The position numbers and the translations under genes are program-made. Shown piece after piece: positions 1-13,450 of a stretch of DNA of 64,000 nucleotides (position 1 is the stretch's first letter; the number at the start of each line of letters is the position of its first letter). Origin of the DNA: Lates calcarifer (taxonomy: Eukaryota; Chordata; Actinopteri; Centropomidae); contig NC_066850.1 of assembly GCF_001640805.2 (NCBI RefSeq), forward strand, positions 6,434,556 to 6,498,555, given 5' to 3'. The notes under the pieces were generated by a model. The model had not been told where the DNA came from, did no database searches, and was given only the letters and a program-made list of their open reading frames with translations.

Positions 1-3000
1 GAGCTGTCTGAGTGATGATTTACTTAAACACAAAGAGTTATAGTGATGTAAACATGCCTTATTTCCCTGACTAAGTGCTGCATGAGAGAGCAACTCCAGA
101 ATTCTCCAGAAAGAGCAACACAGAGACCATGGACATAATATACTGGACTATCAAATACATAGTAACTGTTCCCACAGTCATTTACCACTTATTTGGTGAT
201 GTGGCAAAAGCATCAGCAGTTCAGTCTGGGTTGACACACTTTTATGTACCAGTGTTAACAAATCTTCTCATGATTTACAGCCTTTTGACTAAATTGTTCT
301 CAGCATCTATCCACTTAGGTGAGGTGACAAATGTATTATTAGGAGCATTTAAATATATTGCTTCACACCTTAGCTGTGAATTTTGATAAAACACCCTTTT
401 TGTTACAGACCTCCAGTTTTAGAAAACAGTCCCTTCAGCATATTGAGAGAAAGCTAAAAAATAATTAGCAATTATGGGACAAACAGTGTGTATTCATTTT
501 GCTCCTGAAGGGGAGGAAGTAAAGGGGAGCATTAGAGTCAGTGATCAATGAGAGAAAGGCAAAAAAGGGATAAGATAAAGGAGGAGGGCTGCAGAATTTA
601 TTTCAATATCATTTAATGTATTCATAAGAAAAAGGAAAAACATTTTTTTACAAGTCAAAGCTCTAGAGTGCTCTAGCACTTTTTTTGGCATTCATCTGGG
701 ACAAATGAAGCCTAAATAATGTTTTCCTAAGAGATGAGAATACTCCCTCCATTCCTCCTCCTCATTTGTTCGTTTTGTTCATTTTGCATATCATCCAACA
801 TGCACTACCCCCCACCCACCATCCCTCCACCCACAAATATTACACTGTTCCCAAATTGGCTTCACAAGCTCATTATTCAACCACCAGTAGACATACTAGC
901 CCTATGTGCAAACCAGAGATGAGTCGCTTCTTCAGCAGCTGCTAGATGGCCCGATGATCTCCAGCAAGTTTGAAGTGTGGAATCAAATCTCCACTGAGGA
1001 GCGGCAATAACACAGGGGCAAAGCAGGCAAAGCATGGTGCAATAACAGCTCATTTGGGGAGAATCTGATGATTAGAAATACTGACAAACAGATCACCCAA
1101 TCACATAGGGAGAGCTGTGAGGTGCAAAACAAGGGGGCAACAGCTCTTTCTCCATATTCTGGCAGCCCTTGCTACCTCCCTGTTTTCCTATTCTCCATCT
1201 GTCTGGATAAAGTGTGTGCAACTGATGTTTCTATTTCAGAACGTGTCTCCCTTAGCGTGTCTTCGTCAGCCAAGTCTGTAGCCCACACTATGTGAATCAG
1301 GGCGCCTGCCAACACATTCTAACACACACAGTTACATCTGTAGCGTGCTAAACCGCTAGGGAATCGGAGCCTAAACTGTAGGGCACTGTATCACAACACA
1401 AGGTACTTGTGAGAATAAATAGAGCTAAACCAGCATCCACCTTTAAAAGCATATTTAAAATGTGCTGATGATGCAATATAGTGCAAGAATGATGCATGTT
1501 GTGTTTTCTTTTAGATATAATTTGTGATTGTCATGTTTACGGATTTAATTGAAATTCAATTCAGTAATGTAAAATGGTATTCCCAAGAAGCGAGAAGTAT
1601 CTGCGTTGTTGTTGATTGGTCACAACAGCTCCTGCTAAGACTGCACACACTGTTCGGGTTTTGACTTTTCTGAGACTGACAGCAATTTTTATGTGACTGC
1701 AAAGCTCACTGGACTGGACTTGGAGCTGACAGTTAAGCTGCTACTGCGGACCAGAGCCAAGCAATGATGGTGGCGGCAGAAGGAGAGGAGGACAGTGGTT
1801 TGGTTGGTTTGCCAGTTGTAGGAGCGGGCAGCTGAGACTAAACGGCAGTAATGGCCTAACAAGGAGAGATCTAGAGAGCCAAACCAGATGGAACGGCAAC
1901 AGCCACGTGCCTGTCTGGCTCTCTCATGGCTTTGTTAGCCAAACATAGGCACAGACAGAGATTTACTCAAAGATGAAGACAAAAAGATGAGAGGAATGCT
2001 GAAATGAGATGAAGGGATGTTGTCTCCTCTACATCTCAATTTCCTCTTTTTTTTGGCCTATTTTTGTTTGTATATTTAATCCATATTTTCTCCAGTCTTC
2101 TCTGTGCCCTTCACCCTTTCTTACCTCCTTTCGGCATCCTCTCCCTCTACCCAAACTCTTTCTCTGATTGATATTCAGCACATTCGGTGACTAAGCTTTT
2201 TCCCCTTCCTCTATGTGCTAAGGGCTTAACTTTAATGAAAGGGGAGAAGTTGATTACATATGGGGAGCAAAAACTAGGCCTTCATCTCCAGGGAGGAGTG
2301 TAGTAGACGAAGTGCCGCACTGAGTTTTAGTCAACAATGAAAGCAGACAGAGAAAAAAGGAATTGGGGTTGCGGGATGTGCACATTAGTGTCCTTGGAAG
2401 TCAAATTTCCCAGGATGCTCAAGTGTCAGGTATCAAGGACGTGGAGAAAGGGATAAAAAAAAATATCCATGGTGCTGGCTTTTTAGAGGATTCAGGCAGG
2501 TACTACCAACACAAGGACACACTAAAACATGCATGCACACACTCACACCTCTCTGAGCATACAAAGCTCTAGTTTGTGGGGCTGCAGTGCTGCTGTGATG
2601 GCTAACCTAAATCCATCTTTGACTATTACAGCAGTGAGCAGTGACTGGACTAAGGTTGCGCTGGCTGATGTCATGCCAGCAGACTATATTTCAATAGAAC
2701 GCATGGTATTCCCAATGTCTTTCATCCCTTTGCTCACAAAAGTGCGTTGTACTGTACTATATAAAAGGGATCATCTTTCTCTTGAACTTATAGAACCCCT
2801 ACCTGACTCATATGACAACTTCTTTCACATCATACTGGTTGTCTCTGCAAATACTCTATATACATTCTCTTATAGTGATGAATGTTATAAGAATTACATA
2901 CTCTGCAAATAGACATGCAAACACACACAAACCACAAGTCCAGTCTCACAGCAGGGATGAATATCAAGCAGGAAAGAGCTGGCACTTACTGAAAGATGGA

Positions 3001-5599
3001 GAGAGAGAGGGAAAGAGAAGAGGGGTGTGTAGGAGTCTAACTGCTCAAAAGGTGTCACAAAGTGTGTTTTGAATGTGTGTGTGCCAGTGATTCTGGGCTC
3101 AGAGGGGTATTGCTCGCCTAAAAACAATTAATGAAGTGTTGAACTGGCACTCTCCCTATATTTTAATTGGCAGGAGATGATGAGGAAAGATGCTGGGAGG
3201 AATGGGGTTAAAAGAAGGGTTGTACTCCACAGCACCATACTCGTGACACCGCAATTAACAGCTATATAATGCTCATCAGGCAGAAGAGGAAGCAAGTGTC
3301 AAGTAGGTGGTGTTAGAGCAGAAAGAGTCTCAGTTTGTGTTTAACTATATATGTCTGTGTGTGTTAAGAATTTTGTAAACACTATCCATGACTGTACCAC
3401 ACCTTTCATCCCATCCTGTGAGAAGGCAAAACTTAGAGAAAAAGGAGAGAGAGAAAACAGGAGAAAGCTGCATGTTTATCTGACACAGGCCACTGATAAT
3501 GTGTCTTATTCTTGACAGTGATGAGACCTTGTGTGAGCGCAAAGCTACACAGCCATTAGAGAGGTGTGATGGCAGAATAGCTGCAAAGATAATATATAGG
3601 GCCGCACACACAGACCCACAATTGACATTTTTAAAGAGTTTCTTCACCCATTCTGCTCTATTCCTTAAAAACAAGGAGTGTCTCTAACTGCAGATTGGCA
3701 ATTACCATTCTGTGTGTGCAGCGGGGGGAAAAAAAATCCCATAATCCTTTGGGAGCGCTGGTGTAGCAGAGATAAAAATCCACTTATTAAGGTCTGTGTT
3801 GAGGATGGGAAAAGAAAGGACGAGGAGAGGAGGTAAGAGGAAACGAGAGGACTGTAAGGATAGGTGTGCAAGATTACAGATGTTAATTTCTCTTTCTCCT
3901 TCTACGTGCCTCTGCCATCTTTTTAATATCTATACCAGCATTCCTCTCACCCTCCTTCCACCTCATTTATTTACTCAGTCTCTCTTACTTTCCAGCTCTC
4001 CTGTCATTGTGTCTATGAAGCAGCTTCGGAACCTGAGGCACACTTCAAAGTCTTGATGTCAGTCAGACAGACCCAGGGACCCTTTTAAAGATGTTTACGC
4101 TGGCATCTGCTTAATGGGCGAGTCAGAGTTATCTAAATCGCAACTCCCTGACACCACTGCAGCTACATTAGGTGGTGTGTTTGTGTGTGCGCATGTGTGT
4201 CTGTGAGATGAGTAGGAGGAAAAGCTGAGCAATATAAGAATGTGCAAATAAACGAAAACAAATAAACAAACAGGTGCTGGCAGATGCAGCTGATGTTTGC
4301 GAGAGACTTAATGCATGTGGTGGTTAACAGAAGCTTCCAAACAGAGACTGAATACACCAACACACACGAATAAACACATGGAAAATAAATATCTCATTCA
4401 TATATGCCTCTTATTCACACATACTTTGGCAACTCAGTCTACATGCCTTCTCAACAGGTTTCAATACACCCACTGTGAGCAAACAAAAAGCAACCCCCTT
4501 GACAGTACACTCTTACATCTTCAGTCTCAGAAGTCTCCCTTCAGCTGAGCCTAGCTACAGAGTGCAGCCTTGCTTAGCCTTACCTCCCTGACTGGCTGTT
4601 TGCATTTACTGCAGGGAGGAGAGAGGATGACCCAGTTGTGAGGCAAACTGTTCTCTGCAGAGAGGATAAGAAAGAGAGACAAGCAGGAAAAAAGAGAAGG
4701 GAGAGATAGAGGAAAAGGAAAAGGTGTGCGAGGGCACTAGTCACCCCAAGAGACCTATAGCATGCGATGATTGGCTACACACACGCAGGGAAGGAGCTTG
4801 CAAGGGAAGGAGGGGAGGCAGAGGGCTCACCTGCAGTGGTTTGTCCTCTATAGCTACACAGACTCAACCATAAATCACAGAGACTTGCAGAGAGGAGGGA
4901 TGTCAGAAAGAAAGGAATGGAGAGATAGAAGGTAGAAAGATGTAACGAATAAAAGAATAAAAGAAAGAAGCATTTGTAACTTGTAAGAATCCAGAGCATG
5001 AGTGTTACTGTAGAAACATGGGCACTGCAAGTAGTAGTCATCTAACAATGATTTTGCAACAATCCATTATATACAAAGTGATAAAAGTTTGTGCAGGGTG
5101 GAATGATAAAGAAAGGGAGACATACTTGACAAGGATTACTTTGCTGCTGATAAAAAAGCGCTGGAATGAAGAGAACATTTATCTTCACTTAACCCTAATC
5201 ATTGTAGTTTTAGTTAGTTATGGCTGGTAAGGACTAGGAAATGAAATGATGAAAGGTGGAGCTAAATGCTGTATTTTTCTGCTTCTACCCATCGCATGCT
5301 TTAAAATGCTCTTCTTGGGTGCAACAATATAAATTTGCAGTATGGGAGGCACTGATGGGAAATTACACCCTGGCAGGGTTACTGCTGGCCATCCATCCAC
5401 TGAGCTATACAGGAACACACTGTGTGATTAGTTGCTAGACACTGTATTGATTTTCCACTGCTGGAACACAAATTAACAATTGCCATGCAATGATTTGGTA
5501 CTCATACACAAGCAAATGCCAACGCATGTACAAAATTGAAATGATAATTAATACACTGTAATGTTGTTGGTTTTGCAGCTACCATAAACTTTTTCTATA

Positions 5600-5725
5600 C
5601 CATTTCATTAACAATAAATCACCTTTAGGAATTGTTAATTAAGTGTTGGAGAGCCCATGCCTTCACAGTCTGCTACACAAGAGTAATTAATGCCAATTCA
5701 AGCGCTTCTTCAGTATCCATCCACA
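5600..5725. promoter_or_regulatory. possible conserved non-coding element in plxna4 intron 3
   Basis: Contains GAATTGTTAATTAAGTG and GAGTAATTAATGCCAATTC, clustered homeodomain-type cores flanking a non-repetitive GC-richer middle. Confidence 0.22.
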
Positions 5726-6726
5726 GAGTAGCCACAGAGGGTGATTCTTAACTGTTCCAGACACCTTTGACATGAGTAAAAGTCTATGTAAATGTGTAAG
5801 TGTGTGCGAACGCGTGTGAGAGACAGCTATGTCTGGAGTGTTTCACTGTGGTTACCTATTCAATGATCCATCAGTAGAAGAGAGAGAGAGAGAAGAGAGA
5901 GAAAGCATGGACATAATTACATTCCCATTTACTGGCTTGACACAGACTTGATATGGCTGAAGAATGTTAATAGTGATGCTAATTAACTGGCGGAGTAGAT
6001 CTAGGCTTCAAGAGTGAGCTTGACAGGAAAGGTGGAGAGAAAAGCAGATTTGCTGCATGAGTATGAACATCTGAAAGAGTTCAGCTAGGGTTGGCATCAT
6101 GTCTATGCTATGTCTAAACTACGTGGTGGGTTAGGTTGCTACCTTTGAGCTTAACTGGGGCTTTGCTCAATCACTTCTAAACTGAACCCACAAAAACCCG
6201 TGTTAGTCGAGACTTGGTAACCCGAAGACAGTCTGACAAAGTCTAACTCACTTTGTGATACAAGCCCCATGCCCGCCTGGCAAAGCCACCCTCAATGAGC
6301 AGCTTGTAAACACACACAAGCTGCCAGCTTTTCTCAGTGGACAGCCATACAACAACATGTTAATTAGAAAAGGGGGAAGGGGAAGGAGGGAAGGAAGGAA
6401 GGACAGAATGACAGATAAAGAAAAACATAGGAAGGGGAGAAGGAGGAAGATGGTGTGTAGCTAGAAAGATGCCGAAAAGTACAGAGAAGAAGGAGAAAAA
6501 CAAATGAATTGGTCAAAGTTAAAAAGAAAGGAAGGGGAATGGGGGAAGAAGGGAGTATTTTCTGCAGGTTAGTTGTTGAGCCTGGTAATTCACCTGCCAT
6601 CACCTTCTCTGAATTTGCCATTTCTTCAACTCTGGTACTTTAACACAGCTGAGACTTAATTCCCCACAATCTGAGACACTGATAAAAGGCTATATAGATA
6701 TTTAACACTAAATGAGCCACAAATTA

Positions 6727-6962
6727 TCGTAATTTCCAGACTATAAGCCGCTACTTTTTTCACACGCTTTGAAACTTGCGGCTTAACCAATGATGCAGCT
6801 AATTTATAGATTTTTACGGGCTAACAAGTTTCATGCCGCAAAAACATTTAGACACCTGCGGCTTATAGACAAGTGCAGCCTGTATATGTACTTTTTTTTT
6901 TCTTTTTAAATTTAGTGGGTGTGGCTTATAGTCAGGTGCACTCAATAGTCCAGAAATTACGG
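6727..6962. mobile_element. short inverted-repeat (MITE-like) element
   Basis: About 236 bp with imperfect terminal inverted repeats. The left reads TCGTAATTTCCAGACTATA and the right, reversed, CCGTAATTTCTGGACTATT. TA flanks both sides (6725-6726 and 6963-6964). The motif GCGGCTTATAG or its variants recurs inside (near 6738, 6776, 6856 and 6921), giving an internally repetitive structure. No coding capacity. The TA flanks suggest mobilisation by a Tc1/mariner-like transposase. The family name is not certain. Confidence 0.75.
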
Positions 6963-8277
6963 TAAGCATCTCCTCACTTCACAAAGCCAGCTCACAATTT
7001 TCACTTTGCTCTGGCAATGCTCACTAAGCATTTGCTCAGATTATAAGCACTGTCAGTGTGCACTGGCCAAAACTGAATCAGCTTCATGAAAAATTCAACA
7101 CTATAAGCTTCACAAAACATAGATGGGCAATTATATTGGACTGGATAAGGACTCAAAGGTTTTCATGTTATGTTCATGTCATATCCATGCAGCAGATTTC
7201 AACAATCAAAAGGTGACAGGATTGCTCTTGTCTTTCAGTCCAAACAGGAGAAAATTTATATAAACACATGCATACTTATATATATTCATCTGAGCTGATA
7301 AAATACTGTTCTTTCCCAAGGTCTAGATGTCTAGCACTAGATGAACCATCTACTGAAAAGATATTTAAAAAAAAAAATGACTGGCAAATTATACTTGAGA
7401 TCAAAGCACAGATTCCAGATTCCTTGTCAGCTCTTTGATTTGTTTATGTCCCTAGACCTTGACTCATCTTTCTCAGCAGCCAACCTTGTCTTAACCCTGA
7501 GCCAGCAACAGATCAGAGTCAACTACAGTTCAAACTGCCAGGAAACAGAAAGATCAGACTGAAGTTAGTCATTTTCTCTCACCAACTTCTCTGCTGGCTC
7601 AAGCCTTTCAACTCCACATACACACTGCAGAGAACAGCCACTCAAATCACTCACAGCTCAATAGGCTGCCACATACTGGTACTCTTCTCAATAGGTGCAG
7701 ACTCACGAGAGTGAAATGAACATCAAACTCTATTTCACCACTCTCACCCTCTCCTCCCATCAGACTGTCTCCCTTTACCCTTTCTCGACATTCTCTCCAT
7801 CTCTGTAGCTTTCACCCATCATTCTTGCTTGCCAATTTTGCCCTCTCCACTCTTTCAGTCTCTCTGCTCTCTTTTCTGTTGCTGTTCACCCACTCTCTTC
7901 CTGCTTCCCATTTCAGAGAAGATCAGTGTAAATAAAAAAAAAAGATTTCTGCAAGCCTTGTGTCTGAATACTAATTAAATTTCAGAGGAAGGTTAGAAAA
8001 ACATTAAAAATATCCAGCAGCGTAACATCAAGTTGACATTCCGAGGTAGTTTAATTTCACTCTAAGAGCTGTTGCAGCTAATCAGCAAGTCACAGCAATA
8101 TAAACAGCATTTAGGCAAGAACACTACATGGACCATGATTCATTGCTGGAGGCTCACCTTTGCAACAAGCTGCAGCAATACATGAGCTTAAAGCACTCAG
8201 GTGGTTCTGACTGTGCGTGCATGTATGTGCAAACATGGTGTCGACCTGCAGTGAAGCAGCTTGTTACCAAGGTTGGT

Positions 8278-8305
8278 TGTGTGTGTGTGTGTGTGTGTGT
8301 GTGTG
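8278..8305. repeat. (TG)14 microsatellite
   Basis: Uninterrupted TG dinucleotide run in plxna4 intron 3. Confidence 0.98.
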
Positions 8306-8680
8306 CTATTGCCCTGCTCAGCCCCTGGCAGCTCATCAATTATAAAGGAGCTCTGGAAAGGAAGGATAAGGCCAAGCTACAGCAATGGCATCTATAAATA
8401 CACCTGACACGCTTGAGGTGAACAGCTATTTTTGCATACGGCCAAGTCCGCACACACGTGAACATGCTGAACACATCAGGCAATGTCATCCACCGTATCG
8501 GGGCACTTTGTGTATCTGGTGAATCAAGAAGGCAGAGTGTACACTGGCTGCTCTTTGCTAACCTGAGCACCATGTGATAATCTGTCTAAATCAGAGGAGA
8601 GATTGCTTTCTTCCTCTTCCCTCATATCTTTCATCAACTAAACACTGTCTCGCTGAATGGCCAAATGGAAAAGTTGAGAT

Positions 8681-8718
8681 GTGTGTGTGCGTGTGTGTGC
8701 GTGTGTGTGTGTGTGTGT
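8681..8718. repeat. (GT)n microsatellite, interrupted
   Basis: GT run with two GC interruptions, followed by ACACGTGTGG. Confidence 0.95.
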
Positions 8719-10140
8719 ACACGTGTGGAAGCCCAGGTGAATTCCATAATGGTCTGGATGACATGTTCTATCACTCCCTGGTGGCCCTTCACTCTTCCAC
8801 CTCAGTCTGTTTCCATGTCCCTCTACCTTTCTGTTTTTCCCTCTTTGATAATGTAGCCCTCAGTTTATCTCTGCATCTATCCATCTCTACTTTTTTCTCT
8901 CACCCTCACCATGTGTTGCACATTTAATCTACCAACAATATACCCCTCCAAGCATCTCTCCATCTGTCTATTCTGTTTCTCCATCATACATCCATCCATC
9001 TAACCAGTTCTCTCTTCATTGCCTCCTTGTCTTCATCCTCCAACCCCCACAAAACTATGGCCAGTTTCCACACATTTCTCTTGTTCTCCGCCCCATCTTC
9101 CATTCCTCCTTACCTTTCTCCTTCCAACTCTATTCCATATCCTTCCATAAGTGAACAACAAGGCTTCCTAAATGAATACAACATGGGCTCTGCTGCCCAA
9201 TCAGACCGCCTGGCTACTGGATGAGGTTTTTTGTGTTGGCAGCAGGCGCAGCAAGTATTGAGGGGATTCTGAGCAGTACCTTCTGATTCTCTTCCCAGGC
9301 CATTACTGGACTTCACTTCTCATTAACTCCTGTGATTTCCTGCACAGAAAATAACTAATATATACACACCCAGAGATTCATGGACAAAACACACACACAC
9401 AGGCTATCCACAAACCACCTGAATCTAGGGAAGGAACTGAAATTTGGAGGGAGGCCTAAGAAAACATTGTGCATCAAGCAATTACCAAAAGAGGATGTAT
9501 GGAGAGACAACAAAAAAAAAGAGAGAAGCATAAGGTGACATGCCTTTCTATCTCTACAACAAATAGCAGACCAAAGCTGGCTAACAGACAGCAGTTAATA
9601 CAGCGAGACAAAAACACCAGCGCACTAATATTGTGTGTTCAATCAGCCTTAGAGCTGTGAGGTGGACAGCACCTGTCATGGAATAACGGCCCACTATCAA
9701 CAGAGAAGCTCATTCTAATGTGCACTCAGTCAATTGTCTCAGCATAAAGTCTACACTGAGTGTGCAGCACTGAGAGCTTATACAGTGCAATGTACTCTTG
9801 TGTGTGTGTCTTCCCTCTGTTGATGCCATCTATACATTCTATCCTATGCACATGGAACAGGCTGTGCTACCATGGCAACTCACGACTGAGCATGCTGCAC
9901 TAGCTGGTGTGGGAGCAACAACACACACACACAGTGCCAAGGCAACTAGGAAGACTGCCGAGGAATACTTAATAGTATGGGAACATTGACATTCTAGGAG
10001 TACTGGTTGAATACAGTAGCAGTTTAGACCACTGGTCTGAATGAATGGATTACTGGCAACTGGCCAGGGTGATAGTTGCAGCGTGTGTGAGTATGTGCAC
10101 CTGTGCAGATCATTGTGTTCTAAATCATAAACCACTGTCC

Positions 10141-10148
<8 letters not shown>

Positions 10149-10171
<23 letters not shown>
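10149..10171. repeat. (CA)n microsatellite
   Basis: Short CA run preceded by imperfect CACCCAC units. Confidence 0.95.
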
Positions 10172-12833
10172 GCACACATGTACACCATGCCTGTCTGTCC
10201 TAAAGCATATTTCATCATTAGCTCTAAGCAGTTAATCCTCTGCTCCACTGACCACGGCTCAGCTCAGCCCATTTCAATAATCTGCATCTGGGGCTAACCA
10301 ACCCATCATACAGACACAAGCACACACACACATGCAAAACAAGGACACAATCAACCCACCAACATATGGGATTGGTCCAGAGCAATAAATATCTCAAGTA
10401 AAAGCTCTCACACCCACACACACGTAAATTTATCCATCTATAATCTGTTGTGCTGACAGAGAAGCCAGTTAGAAGGACAACCCCCTTCATTTATTAGACA
10501 GGGGGTGACATAGAAAGGCAACATTAATTGTGATTGTAATAAGTTCAAAAGCAAATAACTGGACATATATTTCGATCACTGTGGCTTAACTATTGTTTCC
10601 TGATGAGACTGTAAGATAGTTTAAGATGTTGCTGAGCAAACTCATAAATCCAGAGGAATTTTTCAGTGAGTGCTCTTTACACTACAAAGTCTTTGAGGAA
10701 CTAGTAGGAACCAGTATCCTCACATATCCTCACAGCAAGGTGATACAGAAGAGAATGTCAACATTTGACTGAGACAGTTGGTAAAGACTTGAAACAACAA
10801 ATATTTAACACTGGCTTTTAATGACCTTAAGAGTTGAGCATTTTGAAGATTTCTGTTATATGTGGACAGAAGGCATGGGAGAGTGAGTTAAGCCAAGAGT
10901 CACATAGCAGAGTGGAAAAATTAAATGAAAGATAAATGGCATGTTTGTGATGAGCTGAGCAGCAGACAGGTAGTGTGAGGAAAAAAGATTACTGTGGCTA
11001 GAGATGGGGGTAATGAGACAGTCAAGAGAGAGTGGGCCATATCATATAGTATGAAACAGAGAAACTGACAGGTTGAGTCAAAAGTGAGAGTTTGACCTTT
11101 CCCTTCCAAACAACAAACATTAACCATTGAGCGTTGGAATTGGCCTGTTTCTCGCTCATGCCATCTCCCCTGACAACCTTAAATGACAGGTCTCCCTCTC
11201 TGTCTCTATACTACTCCTGCAAGATTTTCTCATCTTCCTCAGTAAATTCTAGCTTTGCCATCTACCATTCATTCACCTCTCTGTCTCACTCTCTGTCTTT
11301 TCCTTGCCATGCAAATTCTTCCTGCTTTCCTTTTTCTCTCCATTTTATTAGTTTTTCTGCCTGTGTGTTAGCTTCTACACGCCTCTTCTCTGTCTGGCTG
11401 GGACGGATTAAATAGTGGCGGCAGTGGTTAAGAGGTGGGTGAATTGTCACAACCCAACACCCTGCTCTTTGCCTTTGGCCAAATGCTAAAAAATGCTCTG
11501 TGGAAAACATGTTTTTTTCCCCCCTTTCTTTTTCCCCCTCTGTGCCATAACTCCAAGAAGCGTACACGTGTCTGCTTTTTCAGACTCTACCTTTGGCAGT
11601 GCTATGTATATACTGGTAAAATATCTAGGGCAAAGAAAAAACACACACACATTTACTCTCAGCTTCTTCAACCTCACTACCTTTGCATGCCATGCCTTGC
11701 TCATTTTTGTTCCTCTGTCGATGTCAAGTTCAAGGTTAGCTGCTCATTGTATTGAGCGCCAATGGTCCCCCATCGGGACGGACAGAGGGGAGATGCATTA
11801 GCACCTCGGCAGGTGGCCCTCAATCTCATCTCTTCTCTCCCTTTTCTCTCCACTTTTTCCCTCCACACCACCCTCTCATCCCCTAGTTCACCTCTCCTTC
11901 CATGGCCCCATGGAGTTACCTGGCCAGCCTTTGTCCAGCAGTGCGTACGTGGGCTGGCGTGAGTGTTCACTGACGCATGCATGTGTGTTTATCTCAAAAC
12001 ACGCAATCGTGTGCAGTGAGTATCATGTATGTGCCCACGCAAATGTGTATCTCTCATGCTAATGTGTAGCACAACCAGATGACCATAAACTAAACCAAAG
12101 CCTGCAGGGGGTTACGGCTTTCCCCTTGACCTACTGCTGTGCACTGACCTGGAGTAAATGGGTTTAAACCTTACCCCACCACAGCCTTTTATCTCCATCA
12201 CATCTCCATCTCCTCCTTAAGCCACAGACCAACGCACACAAACTGACCAACAGACAAGCTGACAGAAGCCATATGGTCCATTCACTTCCAATGGCAGGAG
12301 GTAGCCATCAAAGAGCTCTCACAGCAACTCCAGTCAGCCATAGACAGACAGACCAAGGGAGGGAGAGACATGAAGGGGAAAGGAAGAGGGAAATTATGAG
12401 GAGAGGGCAAACAGAGGTAGAGGACACCAGGGGAAGCAAAGAAATAAGGGGGGGTGGAAGTGTGGTGAAGAGTATAGAAGGAGAGAGATTCTATCGATTC
12501 ATTAGAACCAGGACTCACTCCTGGAAATAGAAAATAGAAGGACTTAGCAAAAGGCATGGAGGTGTACAGACCATATAAAGCCCCTTCTGATGTGAGGGTC
12601 TTAAGCCCTGTGTGAGAAAGGAAAGGCCAAACATAGCTGTAGCTGTGAGCATGTGCTGAATTCTACTGATTTGACAGCACTGCCTGTTTTCTGCTGACAG
12701 GAGAGTGTTACGAAGCTCAGCTTAGACTGTGTCAATATGGTCTTTACACAACACAGCCACTCAGCACCAGAGACATTTGAGGTAGTGGTTGGTTTGTGTC
12801 TGTGTATGTGTTTCAGTCAGTGCATGTAGTATT

Positions 12834-13450
12834 GTACTTTGTGAGGACAAAACTTAAATTGGTAGACCATGACAGCAAAGTGGAAAATTTTGGCTGGTTC
12901 ATACTTCAAAGAACTGAGACTTGCTTTTGAGGTTAAGGTTAATATCAAGCATTGGTGAACATTCAATATAAAAGACCTTCTCTCTCATAGTTTGCCTTTA
13001 TTCTTCTATTGGAGGATACTGGTGGAAAGTAAGGCTGGATTTTCCTGATCCGGTCTTACTTTCCTGACTCTGTCACTTCTGCTTTCCCATGCACTCTCAA
13101 TCGTCTTTCAAAACAACTACACAACCCAATACATCCCGCCAATCACAATGACCTCCAGATTTTTCAAGGAGAATCACTCCACCAGCACCACTATTGTCTA
13201 GACTACAGGGAAACTTGTCCTACCTCCTGTCTTAATGGGCCAACATTACATGAAGGCACTTAAAAATAATGGGGCCTAATCACCCAAGTCTTCCTCTCCT
13301 GCCATTTCAAATACTATTATACATCTCCAACTAATCTCCAGTTTAGGTTGAAGCTAAGGTAAGGGTTGGGGTTAAGTATACAGTTGTGTTAGTTAAGGAT
13401 AGGTTTAAGAGTTAGAGAATACATTATGTCAGTGACGGTCCTCATCAGTA
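12834..13450. repeat. decayed dispersed repeat in two separated parts
   Basis: Part one (12834-12950) runs from TACTTTGTGAGGACAAAAC through TTTTGGCTGGTTCATACTTC to GCTTTTGAGGTTAAGGTTAA. Part two (13341-13450) resumes with GTTTAGGTTGAAG, AGGGTTGGGGTTAAG and GAATACATTATGTCAGTGA, and closes with GGTCCTCATC. The outer GTGAGGAC and GTCCTCA are complementary. I recognise this order from a GGTTAAGG-rich repeat common in fish genomes. The middle 390 bp (12951-13340) does not fit it and may be an insertion or unique DNA. Confidence 0.5.
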
